Notes: a model not told the origin generated them from the letters alone. 64,000 nt of DNA from Elysia crispata (GCA_033675545.1 JAWDGP010002684.1:391001-455000), one strand, 5' to 3'; counted from the first letter of the stretch, positions 47,901 to 59,814 are shown. Numbers and translations: made by a program.

Positions 47901-50470
47901 GATGGCCAAAATAGAAATTAACCGGCGGCTATATTGGATTTATGCTAATTGTAGAGATGGCCAAAATAGAATCAACTGGCGGCCACATTAAAATTATGCT
48001 TGTTATAGAGATTACCAAGATAAAATTAACCGGCGGCCATATTGAATTTATGCTAATTATAGAGATGGCCAAAATTGAATTTACCGGCGGCCACATTGAA
48101 ATTATGCTTTTTATAGAGATTACCAAGATAAAATTAACCGGCGGCCATATTGAATTTATGCTAATTATAGAGATGGCCAAAATAGAAATTAACCGGCGGC
48201 TATATTGGATTTATGCTAATTGTAGAGATGGCCAAAATAGAATCAACTGGCGGCCACATTAAAATTATGCTTGTTATAGAGATTACCAAGATAAAATTAA
48301 CCGGCGGCCATATTGAATTTATGCTAATTATAGAGATGGCCAAAATAGAAATTAACCGGCGGCCATATTGAATTTATGCTAATTATAGAGATGGCCAAAA
48401 TAGAAATTAACCGGCGGCCATATTGAATTTATGTTAATTATAGAGATGGCCAAAATAGAATTAACCGGCGGCCATATTGGATTTAATGTACTTGTATAGA
48501 TTACCAAAATGAAATTGGAATTATGCTAATTATAAAGAAGGCCAAAATAGAATAAACTTACGGCCATATTAGATTTATTGTATTTATATAGATTACCAGA
48601 ATGAAAATCGAATTATGCTAATTATAAAGATGGCCAAAATGGAATTTACCGGCGGCCACATTGAAATTATGCTTTCTTTAGAGATTACCAAGATAAAATT
48701 AACCGGCAGCCATATTGTCATTATGCTAATTATAGAGATGGCCAAAATAAAATTAACCCGAGGCCATATTGGCATTATGCTAGTTTTAGAGATGGCCAAA
48801 ATATAATTAGCCGGCGGCCACATTAAAATTATGCTTGTTATAGAGATTACCAAGATAAAATTAACCGGCGGCCATATTGGCATTATGCTAATTATAGAGA
48901 TGGCCAAAATAAAATTAACCCGAGGCCATATTGGCATTATGCTAATTGTACAGATGGCCAAAATAGAATCAACTGGCGGCCACATTAAAATTATGCTTGT
49001 TATAGAGATTACCAAGATAAAATTAACCGGCGGCCATATTGAATTTATGCTAATTATAGAGATGGCCAAAATAGAAATTAACCGGCGGCCATATTGAATT
49101 TATGCAAATTATAGAGATGGCCAAAATAGATTAACCGGCGGCCATATTGAATTTATGTTAATTATAGAGATGGCCAAAATAGAATCAACCGTTGGCCATA
49201 TTAGATTTATTGTACTTGTATAGATTACCAAAATGAAATTGGAATTATGCTAATTATAAAGAAGGCCAAAATAGAATTAACCGACGGCCATATTAGATTT
49301 ATTGTATTTATATAGATTACCAGAATGAAATTCGAATTATGCCAATTATAGAGATGGCCAAAATATGATTAACCGGCGGCCATATTGGTTTTATTGTATT
49401 TATATAGATTACTAGAATGAAAATCGAATTATGCTAATTATAAAGATGGCCAAAATGGAATTTACCGGCGGCCACATTGAAATTATGCTTTCTTTAGAGA
49501 TTACCAAGATAAAATTAACCGGCAGCCATATTGTCATTATGCTAATTTTAGAGATGGCCAAAATAAAATTAACCCGAGGCCATATTGGCATTATGCTAGT
49601 TTTAGAGATGGCCAAAATATAATTAACCGGCGGCCACATTAAAATTATGCTTGTTATAGAGATTACCAAGATAAAATTAACCGGCGGCCATATTGAATTT
49701 ATGCTAATTATAGAGATGGCCAAAATAGAAATTAACCGGCGGCTATATTGGATTTATGCTAATTGTAGAGATGGCCAAAATAGAATCAACTGGCGGCCAC
49801 ATTAAAATTATGCTTGTTATAGAGATTACCAAGATAAAATTAACCGGCGGCCATATTGAATTTATGCTAATTATAGAGATGGCCAAAATAGAAATTAACC
49901 GGCGTCTATATTGGATTTATGCTAATTGTAGAGATGGCCAAAATAGAATCAACTGGCGGCCACATTAAAAATATTCTTGTTATAGAGATTACAAAGATAA
50001 AAATAACCGGCGGCCATATTGAATTTATGCTAATTATAGAGATGGCCAAAATAGAAATTAACCGGCGGCCATATTGATTTTATGCTAATTATTGAGATGG
50101 CCAAAATAGAATTAACCGGCGGCCATATTGGATTGAATGTACTTGTATAGATTACCAAAATGAAATTGGAATTATGCTAATTATAGAGATGGCCAAAATA
50201 GAATTAACCGGCGGCCATATTGGATTTATTGTATTTATATAGATTACCAGAATGAAATTCGAACTATGCTAATTATACAGATGGCCAAAATATAATTAAC
50301 AGGCGGCCATATTGGATTTATTGTATTGATATAGATTACTAGAATGAAAATCGAATTATGCTAATTGTAGAGATGGCCAAAATAGAATTAACTAGCGGCC
50401 ATATTGGAATAATGCTAATTATGATTTATATAGATTACCAAAATAGAATTAATTAGCATTCATATTGGAA
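38905..50470. repeat. 11.5-kb minisatellite, 54-55 bp unit, with higher-order repeats
   Basis: About 210 units. The consensus contains the phrases aattaaccggcggccatatt, gaatttatgctaattataga and gatggccaaaatagaa. From about 41.8 kb rightward a marker unit (gaatgaaaatcgaattatgc) recurs at 41832, 42653, 43650, 44812, 45628, 46624, 47443, 48600, 49419 and 50342, giving spacings near 820, 1000 and 1160 bp, about 15, 18 and 21 units. The left 2.8 kb is more mixed, with a different recurring block (tggattatactaaatataca). Most units are 54 bp, a multiple of three, so long frames on both strands are artefacts with an 18-residue repeat. There is no sign of translation. Confidence 0.97.
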
Positions 50471-50474
50471 TTTC

Positions 50475-50745
50475 ACAATAACTATTATCCTTTTAGCCCG
50501 TCCCAAATCTTTTATCTCTATCTACATCTCGTTTTTTTTTTTCGAGTCATCAGTCCAATCGTAAAGATTTACTCCAACTCCAGTTAAAAACCTTACTGCC
50601 CATTAACTCAACCCCCCCCCCCCCAAAAAAAAAAAAAAAAAAAATCGTGTCATTCTTGTTATATTAAGAGAACATGCAATTATAAAATATAATATATGCA
50701 GCTGCTGATTGTTACCAGCTATATCCTGCTTGGGTAAATCAAGAT
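50475..50745. other. Spacer between minisatellite and right arm
   Basis: About 270 bp with no counterpart on the left side, including a C-run followed by an A-run at about 50613-50644. No gene seen. The left arm joins the minisatellite with almost no spacer, so the structure is asymmetric here. Confidence 0.6.
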
Positions 50746-50926
50746 TAGTCTCAAATTCGATTATATTTTGATAATATGGTATTATTTTGATGATTTATAG
50801 AAATCATTTCGATTCTACAGCATTGGTATTGTATTATTAGTATAGAGAAATAAAAAATCGAAATCGATTCTACCGTTTTGATTTTTTATTTCGATATCTA
50901 TTCTATTGTAATGATATTTTGTTATT

Positions 50927-51232
50927 ATGCTTGTTTATAGAGATAGAAGTATAGAAGTATTTCTCACCCCTATTTCATTGTTCAATATTGATTCACCATC
51001 TATCTGGCAGTTGTATGTTTCTATTACTTTATATGGAGTTCAATATTTCTTTCGTATAAAACTGACGGATCTTAAACTCTGTGCAAATTGCAATGAAGTG
51101 AAATCACTTGATAAATACCTTAAACACATACGAAAACCTTTGGGTTTAAACTCTCAATGTATTGAATGTGGGAGGTATTTAAAAACAGGAACAATATCAA
51201 AAATAACAAAGGCAGATAAGAGTGTTATCTGA
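50927..51232 (+). CDS. Small zinc-ribbon reading frame in the right arm
   Basis: The 101-codon frame ends at TGA 51230. The C-terminal 60 residues contain LKLCANCNEVKSLDKYLKHI, a Gly, then a second CIEC: CxxC-x22-CxxC with Lys before and Tyr-Leu-Lys after. This is the layout of the small zinc ribbon often found beside HNH or endonuclease-VII-type domains in phages and large DNA viruses (K-x-C-x2-C...K-x4-F...G...C-x2-C). No HNH part follows. The first 40 residues are unlikely to be genuine, so an upstream splice or a later start is probable. It is convergent with the exon at 51516-51625. It could be a captured transposon or virus gene fragment. Expression is unknown. Confidence 0.4.
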   Translation: MLVYRDRSIEVFLTPISLFNIDSPSIWQLYVSITLYGVQYFFRIKLTDLKLCANCNEVKSLDKYLKHIRKPLGLNSQCIECGRYLKTGTISKITKADKSVI

Positions 51233-51515
51233 GTTTATTCAGAGAAATCCAAATTATAATAATATAAAAAGAAATAATTTTATAATACACAGTTACCTAA
51301 AAAAGACACATAATACAGTCTAAAAAATAAAATAACGTCAATGAAACTTACGTATATAACATAAACGAATATGACATTTTCATTAAAAGAGATAATACAT
51401 ATAGGGGCATTGCCTGTTAAATGAACTTTAATCTGTTTGACTTTCACCTTACATTGCATTACAATAAAGCACAACTGATAATTCACATAAGATTTTTGTT
51501 CACATATTAATTAAT

Positions 51516-51625
51516 TTACTCCAGCCAATATTTTTCCCTGTTCTCTTTAAAAGCGTTGTCAAGAGAAATAAAAACTGGATGATAAGAAAGCTTTGAGGAT
51601 TCAAACAAGGTCCTACATTTTACTT
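51516..51625 (-). CDS. Right-arm copy of an unidentified terminal exon
   Basis: The acceptor CCTTTTCAG, then a frame reading VKCRTLFESSKLSYHPVF, ISLDNAFKEN and a short charged end, stop at 51516-51518. Left and right copies keep the acceptor, the frame and most residues although they differ in sequence, which hints that the frame was selected for some time after the duplication. No family recognised and no upstream exon identified. Confidence 0.35.
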
Positions 51626-52189
51626 CTGAAAAGGAATCACAAAAAAGAAAGATTTAATATGGGGGGCGGGTGAAACCTTAGCTAGATATATATCAAATTT
51701 GAAATATATTGTACATGTATATGAAATAATGAGATACAATTTACATAAAGATAGTTTATAATAACTGCACAAAATTCTTTGTTTCAAGAGCTAATTTAAT
51801 CTCATCAGATTTTAGTAATTATCTAAATAGAACTTTACAGGTTTAGAAAAAAAGTAAAATTGAACATCTTTAGAAAATCTAATAATACAAAAAAATAAAA
51901 CTGAGCAAGTTTCTTTTTATCTACGATTAAACCTATTATAAATTAAGGAGGATGGAGGAATTCCGTCCCCCAGTCAAGATTATCAATCGTTTTTAAGGGG
52001 AAATATTTGCATAAAGGAACAATAATTTTTTTCACTCATCCACAGACACATTCTAGGATGTGTTTCGTCGTATTACGACTCATCAGTGTGGCTATAGAGT
52101 ATGGATTTATTCAAGTGTCCACCATTCAGTTAAAATTGTTTTGTGTTCTGGATCGAAAGTCCAAAATGCTCATAAATACCATATGTAAA

Positions 52190-52440
52190 CTATAGGCAGT
52201 CTTTTTTGGGCCATGTGATGAGAAAAAAAAAACTAAAACATCTTGTGGCAACTCGATTGATTTTAAAGGAAACAGCAGCAGGCGAAAGAAGCGAGAAAAG
52301 ATAAGTGGCTCAATGTAAAATGAATGACAGAGGCACTTAACAGCATCGGTATAGAGATGCGCAGAAGGTCATGATCGCCTACTGTAAAGAGCAGGGCCCC
52401 TAATTCATAGAGAATTTTCTATGAATAATCTAAGGATTGC
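52190..52440 (+). mobile_element. Non-LTR retrotransposon remnant inside the right arm
   Basis: Inverted counterpart of part of 36300-36850. Across frames it keeps a GHVMR-like 'gccatgtgatgag' segment and a Lys/Arg-rich stretch followed by MTEALNS-like and RDAQKVMIAYCKEQ-like pieces, as in LINE ORF2 C-termini. Stops and shifts make it inactive. Confidence 0.5.
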
Positions 52441-53663
52441 CGTGTTTTACAAAAAAAAAAAAGGTACATCTAATAAAGGTAGTAGATGGTTACCGCATAT
52501 GTTGGGCGCTGCTCTACATAAAATTATGTATAGACAACCACTGCCATAAATACAGCAAAGATTGCAAATATAACATCTCACTCCAGTTCTATAACATTTT
52601 CAAAGCTGGAAAATACAAAGGACTCAAAGCATACATAGTGAAAAAACAAGCAAACCATAAAACAAAGGAATGTATTCACAGACAACACTTTGCAGACATG
52701 AAATTTGCTTGAAAAGAAAGACATGAATATTAGAAGATAAACATGTAAGTCTCACTTGTACATGAGGTGTAAGCTGACTACCTTTGAATGGTCTACAAAT
52801 GTAGCCCAAAATTTGTCTTGACCTGCAAAGACTTAAAGCAAGAACAGATGATTTTTTCCCCTCTTCTAATTTTTGAGAAAGAGAAAATGATTTTTGTGAA
52901 AGAGAAAGTTTGTTTTAAGCAGAAAGGATAAGAAAAGAGATGACATGAAAGATTGAAAAACCTGTCTGTCCTACTGGAGAAAACGAAGAAAAACACACTT
53001 AAAAAAAGATAATAATGCAATGATGTCACAAGGCTGCTTGAATTGAACCAACAGAAGATTTCAGCACTTTAAGCCTATATCTCTGCCAAGTCATGAACGG
53101 GAATTGATTTCTGAAGTCTACCAGCCTTATAATTGTGATAAAACAATAATTTGACAATAAACTTACAAAATAATTTTTTTTTACCACATCAAACATATAT
53201 AACAGCTGATTTTGGATCTTTGTTAAATTTAAGTTCCTTTCTTTAGAGCAGCAACTCCTCTCCCTAAAGACTTTAACAGAATCCTGGTATAATGCTGTGT
53301 TTGAAAAGTACAAGTCAATGGACATGTCTATTCTAGTTCATTTTTACCTTTATAACTGATCTTTGACTGCTATGGCGTCAAAAGCAATGATCACATGAAT
53401 TTAAACTATTTTAAAAATTCTTGAGAAAAGAAGATCAACTTGCACATCAAGGGCAAAATTCCTGAAGTACGCTGCTGTGTCACGTTGATTCCAATCTCGT
53501 CCTTCTTCAAAACTCAGTAGATGGTAAGGATTCCTTCTCAAAAACACATTGTCTCAAGTTGTTTAGTCTGTGGCTGGTGATCTTCTCAAAATGATTATCA
53601 GATTATCACTGAAGATGTTGAGAGGAGCATATAATTATGAATAGACAGGAATGAGTTACACAG

Positions 53664-53922
<259 letters not shown>

Positions 53923-53934
53923 CCGAAAAACAAC

Positions 53935-54170
53935 TCTAAGGCAAATACACACCTGGTAGCTATAGCAGAGGTAAAAGACACAGTAAAAAATCTGCAAACA
54001 ATTTTCAAAGAGCTAAAAAACCAAATACATGCATTACAAAACTTCGCACGGAGACAGAAGAGATTGTTGTCTTCCTCTTTGGAGACTATGCTTTCTTGTC
54101 CTATGGCATTTCAGGAGCGACAGGGACATTCCGTGCCTGTTCTGTCTTGATGCCAAACAGAAAGTAAGGA
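53935..54170 (+). pseudogene. Transposon-associated protein fragment abutting the palindrome
   Basis: The first frame reads VAIAEVKDTVKNLQTIFKEL up to about 54043. A neighbouring frame continues with TEEIVVFLFGDYAFLSYGIS, then GATGTFRACSVLMPNRK to a stop at 54166. From memory, the pattern v-x-v-F-x-x-G-D-Y-x-F-L...G-L/I-S-G-A-x-G is characteristic of the same large transposon-like protein family as the fragments at 27319 and 2855, with a Cys-x-x-Cys expected near the end and degraded here. One frameshift and truncation make it non-functional. Confidence 0.45.
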
Positions 54171-54179
54171 ACCTACCTT

Positions 54180-56030
54180 CACCGTCATCATGACTAACTT
54201 TGATGACCGAGTTAAAATAAAGGAGATCAATACATCTTTTAATAATTTATTTATTTTTTATTAGATGACTTGATGGAAGATAATGTTCAGGTATCATGAA
54301 AGATAAAAACTTTTTTGTTGTTTTTTTTTTCAAAGTAATTTTAACAACCTATTAAAAACTGTAACAAGACTTAAAAGGAAACATCAGTATATATCAAAAG
54401 GATGAAATTATCACATACAAAAAAAAAAACTAGACAAAATCTGAAAAAGAAAGGAAAATGTAGTAATTTTGAAAGAAAAGGTTTTATTTCATATCTTCGT
54501 TTAATTTATCTGAAAAACACTGAGAAACATTTTTGAAAATTGCTTGATATAATTCCACAGAACATATCATTTTCCAGACAAATAAAAGGAGTGTGATGTG
54601 TAACGAGTATTTGTTTAATGATCAGAATTACAAAAAGTTATAAATGTGTAGATATAAATACAAATCCAGTAAATTTATACAGCTACATTTAATTTCAAAA
54701 AGTTGGTCAAACAGATAGTATTTAGTATTAGTATTAGTTAGAAGACTAAGTCAATTGCACATTAGGAGATTCCTTGATATTTTAATTAAGATATAATTAT
54801 ACATCATTTAAAGAAAACTTTATCGTAATTGATATATTACTCTACAATATCCGTTAGTTCTTTTCCTTTTTAGTTTTATTCATCATCATCCATTAACAAA
54901 AAAAAAAAAGAAAAAAAAAACATTTACCCGTATATGTATCTTCTTGTTCATATTATTAATGATGCAAAATTAATAATATGGAAATAAACTTTGAAATGTT
55001 ATTTAAATATACATGAATCTTCATTTTGTTCACTGATGCTTTTATTTAGGGATCCAAAAAATCATTCTTACCTTTACATCATGGGTGTGCAAGTTCAGAG
55101 ATATTAATTCTGTAATCTTAAGTTTCTGGTATTTGATGGATCAGCTGTCAAACTGATAAATGTGCCTTAGACCACTTAGCATAGGCTTTAGAAAATATTT
55201 GAAATTAAGGTCACAATTAATCTAATAGCCACAGGTATAAGTCTATGTACCGATAGCAGGCTTATAAGGTGACACTGCAACAGATTTCTAAACTGGCATC
55301 AGTTCCCTAAACTTTTTACTTTTAAGGCCCAAAAGGTCTCAGCATCTTCCATATGCAAAGGCTTTGCTTAAAAGTGAAATAATTTTTTACTTTAAGTGAA
55401 CAAACCATTTTAAATCAATCAACTATCTGTCAAGTATGGGTAATATTTAAGAGAAATAATGGATTGAAATAAGTAACATTTTCTGGAAATACAAGATACT
55501 GGTAATATAATTGGGTTTGACAATGAAGTTATGACAGAATGGTTTAAAGAAATAATGTGTTTTTAGATTATAATAATCATATGATTATGTTCATGAAATT
55601 TATATAAAAAAAACAACATATATATGTCATTTATGAAAAGCATACGCCTACTAGTTAAAAATGACAGTAACGAATAGGGTATTGACTGGACAAAACATCA
55701 TCTTGTTTTCCCTCAAAAATGATAGTTCCATATTGATTATGATATACATGTAGTCATAATTTTTGTTTTGATAGACAATTTAACCTCCATGGAAACAAGT
55801 GAGGCAATGTATCTCTTCTTAGCCGTTTTGTGTAATATCTACACTTAACTTTTCATCCCTCAGTTTGAGTTCTTTATGAATTGTTTTATATACTTCTGCA
55901 TGATTAAATTGTCCTTGTCAATGTTTGAAATTACATTATGATTTATGTTATTATATCCAATACCTTAGCTGGCTTTATGCCATGAGAAAGCTTTCAAGCA
56001 ACATCATATCTTGTTACTTGTGGACAAAAT
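54180..56030. other. No gene recognised
   Basis: Strongly AT-rich with A-runs (about 54421 and 54898-54920). No exon-like frames and no repeat element recognised. Confidence 0.45.
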
Positions 56031-56042
56031 CAATTGAATGAT

Positions 56043-56330
56043 CTATTGTGATCTAAACAGTAGTCTATTGTTACGAGATTTTTTTTTACAAATATCACTA
56101 CTCACTTTCAATAAAGAAGCACAATGGTTATCTAATTCGCCATTGCCCAAGTATTTTCTAGGCTTTTCAGGCTTTGAGCCTTCACCTTTTTTTACCTGGA
56201 CAATTACATAATGACAAATAATATGGACAGCTTTGTTGCTAGCTGGTATTGCAGTTCTCTTGCATACATATTCTGCCAAACATAATTTTAAAGTTAAACT
56301 AAAATTTTTCAGATTTAAGTTCCTCTTCAT
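56043..56330 (-). other. Possible exon(s) of an unrecognised minus-strand gene
   Basis: A 95-codon open frame includes EYVCKRTAIPASNKAVHIIC and then HYVIVQ before a possible donor GTAAAA near 56197. The residue mix looks coding and a possible acceptor TTTGGCAG precedes it, but it does not join in phase to the next candidate upstream (56461-56693). It may be a chance frame or part of a decayed gene. Confidence 0.2.
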
Positions 56331-56460
56331 TCTTAAATGCTTTATGGCATATTGTTATTGGTTTATAATAAGATTAATGTTTTATAAATAATTAAAATAG
56401 AATATGAGCACAAGGAGCTATAACAACAATTTCTAATAAGGTGATTTACTTTGTACTCAC

Positions 56461-56693
56461 ACTTTTTTCTGTTAAAAGTATTAATGGATAACATAATAAA
56501 AGTAATAAACAATGACTGCCCCTCTAATTGAAGGTTCTGTCTGCATCCATACCAAGAAAGTTTAATATCCAATGTTCTCTCCAATTCTTTCTTTCATGTT
56601 TTGAAAATTATTGTTGTTGCAAAAGTCCCAGACAACACTGAAGACTTTATTTTAAAGCTGTCAGCATGGATCAGGTCCATCTGACTGCTCTGT
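56461..56693 (-). other. Possible exon of an unrecognised minus-strand gene, one TGA
   Basis: Bounded by acceptor TTTTTTCAG (exon from 56693) and donor GTGAGT at 56460. The frame reads QSSQMDLIHADSFKIKSSVL, then SGTFATTIIFKT, a TGA, then KKELERTLDIKLSWYGC. The junction signals are good, but the in-frame TGA and lack of phase agreement with neighbours argue against an intact gene. Confidence 0.2.
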
Positions 56694-57159
56694 CTGAAAA
56701 AATCAGTCAATAGTTAAATACCATGAGAATATTATTTTCAATGCAGGAAGGAGATATTTTTTTTTTGTATTTCGTTTTTATTTTCAAATAATTTTTTCAG
56801 TTTCATGTTTGCGAGTTATGAGTCCATGTGATATAAAACTTAACATTATGGGTAACTGTTCTGTATTTATACGTAACTAGTGACGGGTGCAGAGTCCCAA
56901 TGACACGGACAAATAGACACCTAAACTCATTCTTGCCAAAATCTATCATCTTACACTCTGAGGATATTAAAAGGGTAACTAAATCATAATAGACTTTGCT
57001 TTCCAGTCTGATGTTGTAATTCTAGAAACGCCAAAATGATATGCTCCCCTTTTCTTTACTGCTTTTTTTATCACTTTTGTAATACCTCCTGATATATGTA
57101 TAGATTTATATCTCCATAAATTTATGTCACCTGTATACTCATACTGTGATACTAGAAAA

Positions 57160-57252
57160 TCTATGTAATTCTTGTATGTCCTGAGAGTGAGAGCATGCCA
57201 TGATTTTTAATTTCCCTTTGTTGAATAAATAAAGTTATCTTATCTTATCTTA
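57160..57252 (+). mobile_element. 3' end of a non-LTR element with (TATCT)n tail
   Basis: A gagagcatgccatgattttt phrase, then a tttccctttgttgaataaat phrase, then aaagttatcttatcttatct. A conserved stub ending in 'aataaagttatct' repeats is a common 3' terminus of animal LINEs and SINEs. A related minus-strand tail occurs at 22908-22966. Confidence 0.55.
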
Positions 57253-57754
57253 ATTTCTTATATCATGTTTTAACTTCAATAACAAATATTTATGGGTACC
57301 TGACACTCCCTATGAGGGAGTTTAAATATATATATATATGCTAAATGTAGTGGTATTTAAATTGGCATACATGAGGTGAAATTCTAAAAAAAAAATTTAG
57401 GTTAAATAATCCAATGATCTTTGTAAAAGAAATACAAAATACATGTTATGAATTGCCTGGTACAATATTTCTTGTGTTGAATTGGAAACAACCATGTTAA
57501 ATCACCAGTTCTCTTTTTACATGCAGAGCATTTTTTTATTAGAGAAGTTAATTTTTATTTATTTATTTACTTTTTACAAGGCAATGCCACAATTTAAAAA
57601 TAATAATGTTTGCATTCAGGTGATAATCAAAAACATTTGGAAATTGCAAGAGCAGTTGTACGTAGAGAGAGTAAAGAGTATAGGTTTATAGGTGCCTTTA
57701 GTACATTTTTAAACACAGTAGTAAAAGAATAAATGTTTATATAACTATACTCAC

Positions 57755-57905
57755 CATAAGGTTAGCTAGGTTTTCCCATATTATTGCCACAAAGTTATCC
57801 AAACTGATAGGGCTGCCATGTTCTCAGGAGTGCCTTGGACCATCCACTATCTCTCTTTCTAAATGTCGGCTGGCTTTGCCCTTTTCCTTGGTAATGCACT
57901 TCCTA
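57755..57905 (-). other. Possible exon with consensus splice sites and one in-frame TGA
   Basis: Acceptor TTTTTTCAG (exon from 57905) and consensus donor GTGAGT at 57754. Length is 1 + 50 codons. The frame reads RKCITKEKGKASRHLEREIV, then DGPRHS, a TGA at 57824-57826, then GSPISLDNFVAIIWENLANL. Both halves look coding. The TGA could be a decayed CGA or mark a pseudogene. No family recognised. Confidence 0.25.
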
Positions 57906-57909
57906 CTGA

Positions 57910-59390
57910 AAAAAAAAAAACAAAAAAAAAAACAGTCATATGAATACATTGTACATGTATCATGTGGAATTTTATTAAGATGATTGTGTGATTCCTTTAT
58001 CAGTGATTCCTCCACAAGGTCAAAGAGTGCTCAAAATTGGGCCTATAAAAATAGAGGAGTAGTAGCATGAAAATGATTATTACTTTGCAAGATAGTCATT
58101 TGTTTCCTCTTCAGGAAAGTTATTAAATTCAAACTTGATTGTAATGCCTGTAATAAATAAAATATTGTCTAAATACTGAGATTTTTTTTACCTCCACAAC
58201 AAACAACCCCCCTTTTTTTTTCTTTTTAAAATTCTGAAGGCAAGCAGATTATTCCTAGGTATGTACAGAAAGATCATGTGTTTATTAGTTTAACTTAACA
58301 ATCAAATATGATTATGGAGTGTGATAAAAGTTTAAAACAAAAAAAAAAGAAAATTAAAAAACTTAAATGAATAGCAGAATACCTTTCTTTCAGGCTGGGT
58401 TTAGCACACAGTTTAAAAAACAAGTAATGCCAAAAAAGCGTTATTAACATAAAAAAAAAAATGGGCCAATGTCATTTCCTTTACATCTTTTATCAGGGTA
58501 TGATTTTTTTTGGGTTATAAAAAAAAAGAGATCAAAATATGCAAAAATGTTAAAACTGGTTGAAAAAAATAAAAATAAAAAATTTCCGGCAGTATTATCT
58601 TTACATTATAATTATTTAACATCTCCTATTCGTACTATTGAAAGAAGAGTGGGACACTTTTCATGAATAGTTTCTAGAGCTAGCTGCTCTACTTTTTTTA
58701 GTTTATTCAATATTATGAAGAAACAAAATAAAAAATCAGTCTCATATTTATATCTATATCTTAAACTGTAAGTATGTTATCTGCTCTGCAGATTTGCCCA
58801 CGTCAGGCCAAATAAATGTCTTACTCTTTACTCGCAATGAACTTGAAGTTCAGACCTGACATAAGTTTCATTCGAAAAATATAAAGTGTAAAAATAAGGC
58901 ATTTTGAACATTTGAAGTAAATTTTTTTTCACAAAAATACAGGTCCAAATTCTTTTGTTCATTGAGAAAAAACAAACAAAAAACAGCATAAATTGAATGT
59001 CAAAGTTTGACTAAGTATCAATCACGCATTATTTGAAAATTGTTGAGAGACTAGTCAACATCCCATCCTTTGCAGAGTTTTAGATTATCTAAATTGAGCG
59101 TAACTGTTCGACAGCTTGGATTAAATCATTTCCCGTAGTTTCTCAAAAATGCATTTTTAAATGATAAACAAGAACAAAGAATTTTAAGGCTATTCTAAGG
59201 ACAAAGAAAATTAAGGCCTGAAATTTGTTTATAATCAATTTCTGCTTTTTATTCAGTTATTGTTTTGTTTTTTAGTCAAAAATAGGCGAAAAGTGTGGTA
59301 TCTAGAGGTCTGAATTTCGAGATCTAGTCTGCAAAACTCTAATAGCCTAGGTCATAGCCAGAATCCAAACTCACCGTTAATCTCACATTG
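57910..59390. other. No gene recognised
   Basis: AT-rich DNA with many A-runs (57908-57930, 58340, 58450, 58520). No coding exon or defined repeat found. Confidence 0.45.
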
Positions 59391-59525
59391 TTGGTATTTT
59401 TTTACCTGTACACCCCTAACGCATCGGCATTCAAAATGATGTTTTTCTGATAGATTTTGATGTGCTGAAGATGCATCTGAAGGTTTTTTTCGCCGCAAAT
59501 AAATAGTTTTTGAAATATATCACTT
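59390..59525 (+). mobile_element. MITE-like repeat, weak third copy
   Basis: The phrases ttgatgtgctgaagatgcat and ctgaaggttttttt, followed by a gcaaataaata phrase, parallel gctgaacacgtatatgaagg with the tail seen at 13966-14130 and the inverted arm of 16685-16950. Identity is lower than between those two. Confidence 0.35.
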
Positions 59526-59629
59526 TTTAATATGGATTATTTCTTCTTTATTAACCTACTTTGCCGTACTGATTTGCTCGAGGTAGGTGCCTTTTTGCAT
59601 ATTAATTACTTCCGTCTTTCGCGCATGCG

Positions 59630-59686
59630 TATTACTTTCTTTTTAGTTACTCTTTGCGCATGCGCAACCGTTAATTGGCATGCGCA
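59630..59686 (+). promoter_or_regulatory. Three NRF-1-like sites, candidate promoter
   Basis: CGCGCATGCG at 59630-59639, a perfect TGCGCATGCGCA palindrome at 59655-59666, and GCATGCGCA at 59678-59686, followed by ggcgcgtc. The NRF-1 consensus is (C/T)GCGCA(T/C)GCGC. Such clusters mark TATA-less housekeeping promoters in animals. The ATG of the ISXO2-like frame lies about 130 bp downstream. Confidence 0.5.
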
Positions 59687-59814
59687 ATTAAGGGCGCGTC
59701 TTTTGATCGATCGCGTCTCTTGATTCTGTCATTTCATTGTCTTTACTCAGAGGCTCAACAGCTAATGTGTATTGATCGTGATTGTGACTTACTTCATTGA
59801 TTGTGACTTACTTC

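Noticed and set aside
38905..50470. Many 60-216-codon open frames on both strands
   Set aside because: They are all translations of the 54-bp minisatellite unit, open because the period is a multiple of three; no splice or start context.
38905..50470. CRISPR-like regular repeat
   Set aside because: Units are contiguous with no unique spacers and the genome is eukaryotic.
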